A stretch of 64,000 nt of DNA from NCBI RefSeq assembly GCF_003751225.1, contig NZ_RJKE01000001.1:3596001-3660000 (forward strand). The letters run 5' to 3'. This stretch comes from Actinocorallia herbida (GTDB taxonomy: Bacteria; Actinomycetota; Actinomycetes; Streptosporangiales; Streptosporangiaceae). Made by a program: the position numbers and the translations under genes. A model generated the notes under the pieces. That model worked only from the letters and a program-made list of their open reading frames with translations. It was not told the DNA's origin and did not search any database. Shown piece after piece: positions 61,407 to 64,000 of the stretch; position 1 is the stretch's first letter, and each line of letters starts with the position of its first letter.

Positions 61407-61577
61407 CCCCGAACACCGCACGAGCCCCATCGAGGAACTCTCGCTGTCGGCAGGAGAGGCCGTCCGAAGAGAGGCGAAGAGACTCGCCGCCACGGGCGCC
61501 GCTGTCGGCCGGGGCCGCCCGGCGGTCGGAAGGGCCTGCGCGTGCTGGGTCGTCTGGCCCCCGAGGCGCCGGGCGGT

Positions 61578-61588
61578 TACTATTAGTA
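61578..61588 (+). promoter_or_regulatory. AT-rich promoter region with palindrome
   Basis: TACTA-T-TAGTA in an unusually AT-rich patch (GTTACTATTAGTATATG). TAGTAT (61584-61589) could be a -10. It stands before the small ORF at 61626. Confidence 0.4.
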
Positions 61589-61625
61589 TATGTCTAGTTA
61601 CGGAATGATTCGGGAGGTTCGTACC

Positions 61626-61793
61626 GTGGCGTGGGGAGTGCTCTTCGGAGTGCCCCTGGCGTTCGGTGCCCTGTTCGTCTCGGCGACCTCGGCCGGGGCG
61701 CCGACGAAGCCGGACGGTGAGCGGAGCCTGGTGCTCACCGCGCCCGCCGTGCTCGGCCCCGACGGCGCGGGCGCGGCCGCCCTCGGGCGCTAG
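61626..61793 (+). CDS. Small secreted or membrane peptide (hypothetical)
   Basis: A 55-aa frame from GTG 61626, with GGGAGG (61611-61616) at a suitable distance; ATG 61590 would give 67 aa but lies on the probable -10. Sequence: AWGVLFGVPLAFGALFVSAT (hydrophobic signal or membrane segment), cleavage near SAGA, then a short polar tail ending GAAALGR. No family recognized. The AT-rich promoter upstream supports expression, but the coding evidence is weak. Confidence 0.35.
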   Translation: MAWGVLFGVPLAFGALFVSATSAGAPTKPDGERSLVLTAPAVLGPDGAGAAALGR

Positions 61794-62066
61794 GCGCCGG
61801 CGAGCGCCCCGGGCGGGGCGCTTTCGGATGATCAAGGTCCGGCGAACGTCGGCCGGCCTTCACATCGGGTTCGGGCGGTATTCGGACGGGAGTTCTGGCT
61901 GCGGCGCCCTTTGGGGTCCGCTGGAGGACGCGTCCGCCGGTCCGGGCGCGGCGGGTCGGTGGTATTCCTGCGCCCGGCCTGAGGGGCTCGGTGGACGCGC
62001 CGGGCGCCGCCGAGGCCGTTCGGGTGCTGCGGCTCGTCCTTGGAGTCCGAGGGGCATGGGGCAGGG
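61794..62066. other. Gap without supported gene
   Basis: About 270 bp between the small ORF and the TetR gene. I see no coding frame, RNA gene or strong hairpin here apart from the promoter elements listed next to it. Confidence 0.5.
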
Positions 62067-62072
62067 GATAAT
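62067..62072 (+). promoter_or_regulatory. -10 element of a probably leaderless TetR gene
   Basis: GATAAT at 62067-62072. Transcription would start about 62079, the G of the GTG start codon, so the message is probably leaderless. The best -35-like TTGGAG lies 21 nt upstream. Confidence 0.45.
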
Positions 62073-62078
62073 GGGCGG

Positions 62079-62699
62079 GTGCCGCGCCCCAGTCATCCGT
62101 TGCTCCAGCGGGATCGTGTGATCGCGAAGGCGCTGGAGATCATCGACGCCGAGGGGCTCGCGGCGTGCAGTCTGCCGCGGCTGGCCAGGGAGTTCGAGGT
62201 GAAGGCGCCGGCCCTTTATCACCACTTCGCCGACCGGGCCGAGATCATGTCCGAGGTGGCGCGGAGCGTCGTGCTGGAGATCCCGGCGCCGCGCCCCGGC
62301 GCGCCGGGCGACTGGATCGAGTGGCTCGTGGCGCTGTGCGTCGATCTGCGCCGGGCCGTGCTGCGGCACCCCCACGCGGCGCCGCTGCTGCTGGAGTTCG
62401 TCCCGCGCGACCTCCTGACGGCCCACTACGACGAGGCGATCGAGGTTCTGGCGGAGGCCGGCGTGCCCGCGGAACGGCACGCGCTCATCCTCGACGGCAT
62501 GGAGAACCTCACCCTGGGGGCGGCGCTCACCCAGGCGATGCGGCCCGAGCCGACCCGGGGCGCGATCTTCGCGCACGCCGATCCGGTCCGTGAGCCGAGG
62601 CTCGTCGCGGCGGTCCTGGCCAACCGGTGGCGGACCCCCGAGCGGCTGTTCGCCGAGTCGGTCCGGGTCTTCCTCCAGGGTGCCGCCGCCCAGGGCTGA
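62079..62699 (+). CDS. TetR-family regulator (TetR_C class)
   Basis: The protein is 206 aa from GTG 62079. HTH: RDRVIAKALEIIDAEGLAAC, then SLPRLAREFEVKAPALYHHF, where the FADRAEI continuation is TetR-class. The C-terminal domain is the tetracycline-repressor type with helical ligand pocket (WIEWLVALCVDLRRAVLRHP, LDGMENLTLGAALTQAM). It could control the acyl-CoA ligase gene downstream, which is 162 bp away with its own promoter. No ribosome binding site, consistent with a leaderless start. Confidence 0.88.
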   Translation: MPRPSHPLLQRDRVIAKALEIIDAEGLAACSLPRLAREFEVKAPALYHHFADRAEIMSEVARSVVLEIPAPRPGAPGDWIEWLVALCVDLRRAVLRHPHAAPLLLEFVPRDLLTAHYDEAIEVLAEAGVPAERHALILDGMENLTLGAALTQAMRPEPTRGAIFAHADPVREPRLVAAVLANRWRTPERLFAESVRVFLQGAAAQG

Positions 62700-62735
62700 G
62701 GCCGGCCCGTTCTCGTTTCCTCCGGGACGGGACCA

Positions 62736-62764
62736 TTGACCCCGTTATTTAAAGCCATTAAGTT
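62736..62764 (+). promoter_or_regulatory. Promoter of the acyl-CoA ligase gene
   Basis: TTGACC (62736-62741), 17-nt spacer, TAAGTT (62759-62764). The -10 side is AT-rich (TTATTTAAAGCCATTAAGTTTA). The 5' leader would be about 90 nt. A TetR site is likely here, but I could not define a good palindrome. Confidence 0.55.
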
Positions 62765-62861
62765 TAGCGCCAGGCGCCGCCCGGGACCTCTGTGACCAGG
62801 GCCGACGCCGCATTCCCAGCTGCACTGTGACCCGTCTTTCCACCCCTCTGACAGGAGCGCA

Positions 62862-64000
62862 ATGCGTCAAACCACCGTGCTGAGAGCCCTGGACGCCTGG
62901 CGCGTCCGCACGCCCGACGCCGTCGCGCTGCGCTGCCGCGCAGACGCGCTCACCTGGTCCGCGCTCCTGCGCGAGACGGACCGGGCCGCGGCCAGGCTGC
63001 TCGCTGAAGGCGTCAAGCCCGGCGACCGCGTCGCCCTGCTCGGCGGCATGTCCCTCGACTGGGCGGTGACCGCGCTCGGCGCGATCCGCGTCGGCGCGAT
63101 CCTCTGCCCGCTGAACGAGCGGTACCCCGCGAGCGAGCTCGCCGACGTGCTGCGCGAGCTCACCCCGGCCGTCCTCGTCGTCGGCGCGGCGCACCGCGAG
63201 ACCGCCGAGCGGGCCGCGGAGGCATCGGTGCGCCTTCCCATGGAGTCCTTCGCGGACGGCGCCCCCGCCGCGTTCGACCTCCCCGGGCTCGCCGCGGACC
63301 CCTCGGCGCCCGTCTGCGTCATCCCCACCTCGGGCTCCACCGGCCTGCCCAAGGCGGTCGTCTACACCCACGAGTCCCTGCTCGGCGCGTTCTTCGAGTG
63401 GACGCTCCAGGCACCGGAGCTGATGCGGGCGACCACGCTCAACATCAGCGCGATGTCGTTCGCGGCGGGCCTGCTCAACGGCTTCCTCGCCCCGCTGGTG
63501 CTCGGCGGCCGCGTCGTCATGATGCCGGTCTGGAACCCGGACGACGCGCTCGGGCTCATCGAGGAGCACGAGGTGACGTGCATCGCCGCCACCACGATCT
63601 TCTTCGAGCAGATGGCGGCACTCCCGCGGTTCGCCGACGCCGACCTGACGTCCCTCGCGGTCGTGTTCACGGGCGGGAACCCGGTCACGCCGACGCTGGT
63701 CGAAGCCTGGGCGAAGAAGGGCGTGGGCCTGCGGCAGGCCTACGGCCTCACCGAATCACTGTCGATGGTGACCTTCCCGACGGCCGAGCTGGCGATGCGC
63801 AAGCCGGAATCGGTGGGCCTCGGCGGCGTGCTGACCGAGGTCCGGATCGTCGACGTCGACGGCACGCCGTGCCCTCCCGGGACGCCCGGCGAGATCTGGA
63901 TCTCCGGACCCGGCGTCGCCGCGGGCTACTGGCGGGACGACGCGCTCACCGAGGCCGTCTTCGGCGGCGGCCGGCTGCGCACCGGGGACATCGGGGTCCG
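62862..64000 (+). CDS. Acyl-CoA ligase / AMP-binding enzyme, N-terminal part (cut by window end)
   Basis: The frame starts at ATG 62862 (AGGAGCG upstream) and runs off the end, with 379 codons visible. It is an ANL-superfamily adenylate-forming enzyme: the ATP loop reads PTSGSTGLPKAVVY (A3 motif), then 'GGNPVTPTLVEAWAKKGV', the A5-type QAYGLTESL, and the start of A7 'RLRTGDIGV'. The chemistry is acid + ATP + CoA to acyl-CoA. Its N-terminal VLRALDAWRVRTPDAVALRC matches fatty- and aromatic-acid ligases; the substrate cannot be decided from this part. It follows the TetR regulator, which may control it. Confidence 0.9.
   Translation, partial: MRQTTVLRALDAWRVRTPDAVALRCRADALTWSALLRETDRAAARLLAEGVKPGDRVALLGGMSLDWAVTALGAIRVGAILCPLNERYPASELADVLRELTPAVLVVGAAHRETAERAAEASVRLPMESFADGAPAAFDLPGLAADPSAPVCVIPTSGSTGLPKAVVYTHESLLGAFFEWTLQAPELMRATTLNISAMSFAAGLLNGFLAPLVLGGRVVMMPVWNPDDALGLIEEHEVTCIAATTIFFEQMAALPRFADADLTSLAVVFTGGNPVTPTLVEAWAKKGVGLRQAYGLTESLSMVTFPTAELAMRKPESVGLGGVLTEVRIVDVDGTPCPPGTPGEIWISGPGVAAGYWRDDALTEAVFGGGRLRTGDIGV

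Noticed and set aside
61590-61625. ATG 61590 as start of the small ORF
   Set aside because: It abuts the probable -10 element, so it would not be transcribed; GTG 61626 has a ribosome binding site.

Overview
High-GC DNA with GTG and TTG starts, many 4-bp ATGA/GTGA gene overlaps and short gaps points to an actinobacterium. The gene content fits a large-genome, soil-type member of the Streptosporangiales (Actinomadura/Actinocorallia-like): three ~917-aa LuxR-type LAL regulators, a PknB-type kinase with a LamG-like outer domain, an ACR3-based ars operon, F420/FMN luciferase-like monooxygenases and many TetR/AraC/MarR/GntR regulators. The genus is inference. I see no rRNA, tRNA, CRISPR array, insertion sequence, PKS or NRPS.

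Layout. 1-10 kb: APC permease (cut by the window edge), winged-helix protein, DUF2278 protein, glycosyltransferase, hotdog protein, secreted subtilisin, class-3-like aldehyde dehydrogenase, a decayed P-type ATPase tail and a Ser/Thr kinase. 9.8-15.2 kb: GntR regulator with a frameshifted MFS exporter; the operon arsR-acr3-arsC::GNAT; a chimeric MMPL/response-regulator pseudogene. 15.3-21 kb: DUF2079 and NhaC membrane proteins, a secreted protein and a VOC-AraC-VOC operon. 21-30.8 kb: two LAL regulators flanking haloperoxidase, hydrolase and MBL-fold genes, then AraC and MarR regulators.

30.8-52 kb is dominated by genes that look sulfur-related. A decayed cluster (permease remnant, intact luciferase-like monooxygenase, binding-protein remnant) comes first. 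After a FAD/Rieske oxidoreductase and a polar amino-acid ABC importer comes an intact island: a 25-codon cysteine-type leader peptide (HVDLCRVASALC core), a DszA/NtaA-type monooxygenase, a family-5 binding lipoprotein, two permeases, a fused double ATPase, a second DszA/NtaA-type monooxygenase and a DszC/SfnB-type acyl-CoA-dehydrogenase-fold enzyme. Next is the operon metX-metY-CoA-binding protein, divergent from an OsmC-FAD monooxygenase pair. The leader promoter and the metX promoter share a box, TA(A/T)T(T/C)CCTACC, exactly 7 nt upstream of TTGAC(T/A). This suggests one sulfur-responsive regulator for uptake and desulfurization of organosulfur compounds and for homocysteine synthesis.

52-64 kb: a TetR-controlled operon (DHA2 exporter, esterase, unknown protein, broken monooxygenase carrying a pentanucleotide repeat expansion), a DUF2236 oxygenase, an ECF sigma factor lacking its usual tail, a third LAL regulator, a TetR regulator and an acyl-CoA ligase cut by the window end.

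The window is rich in gene decay: at least six pseudogenes, some by single-base changes. Several tail-to-tail gene pairs end inside one shared hairpin whose arms contain both stop codons.
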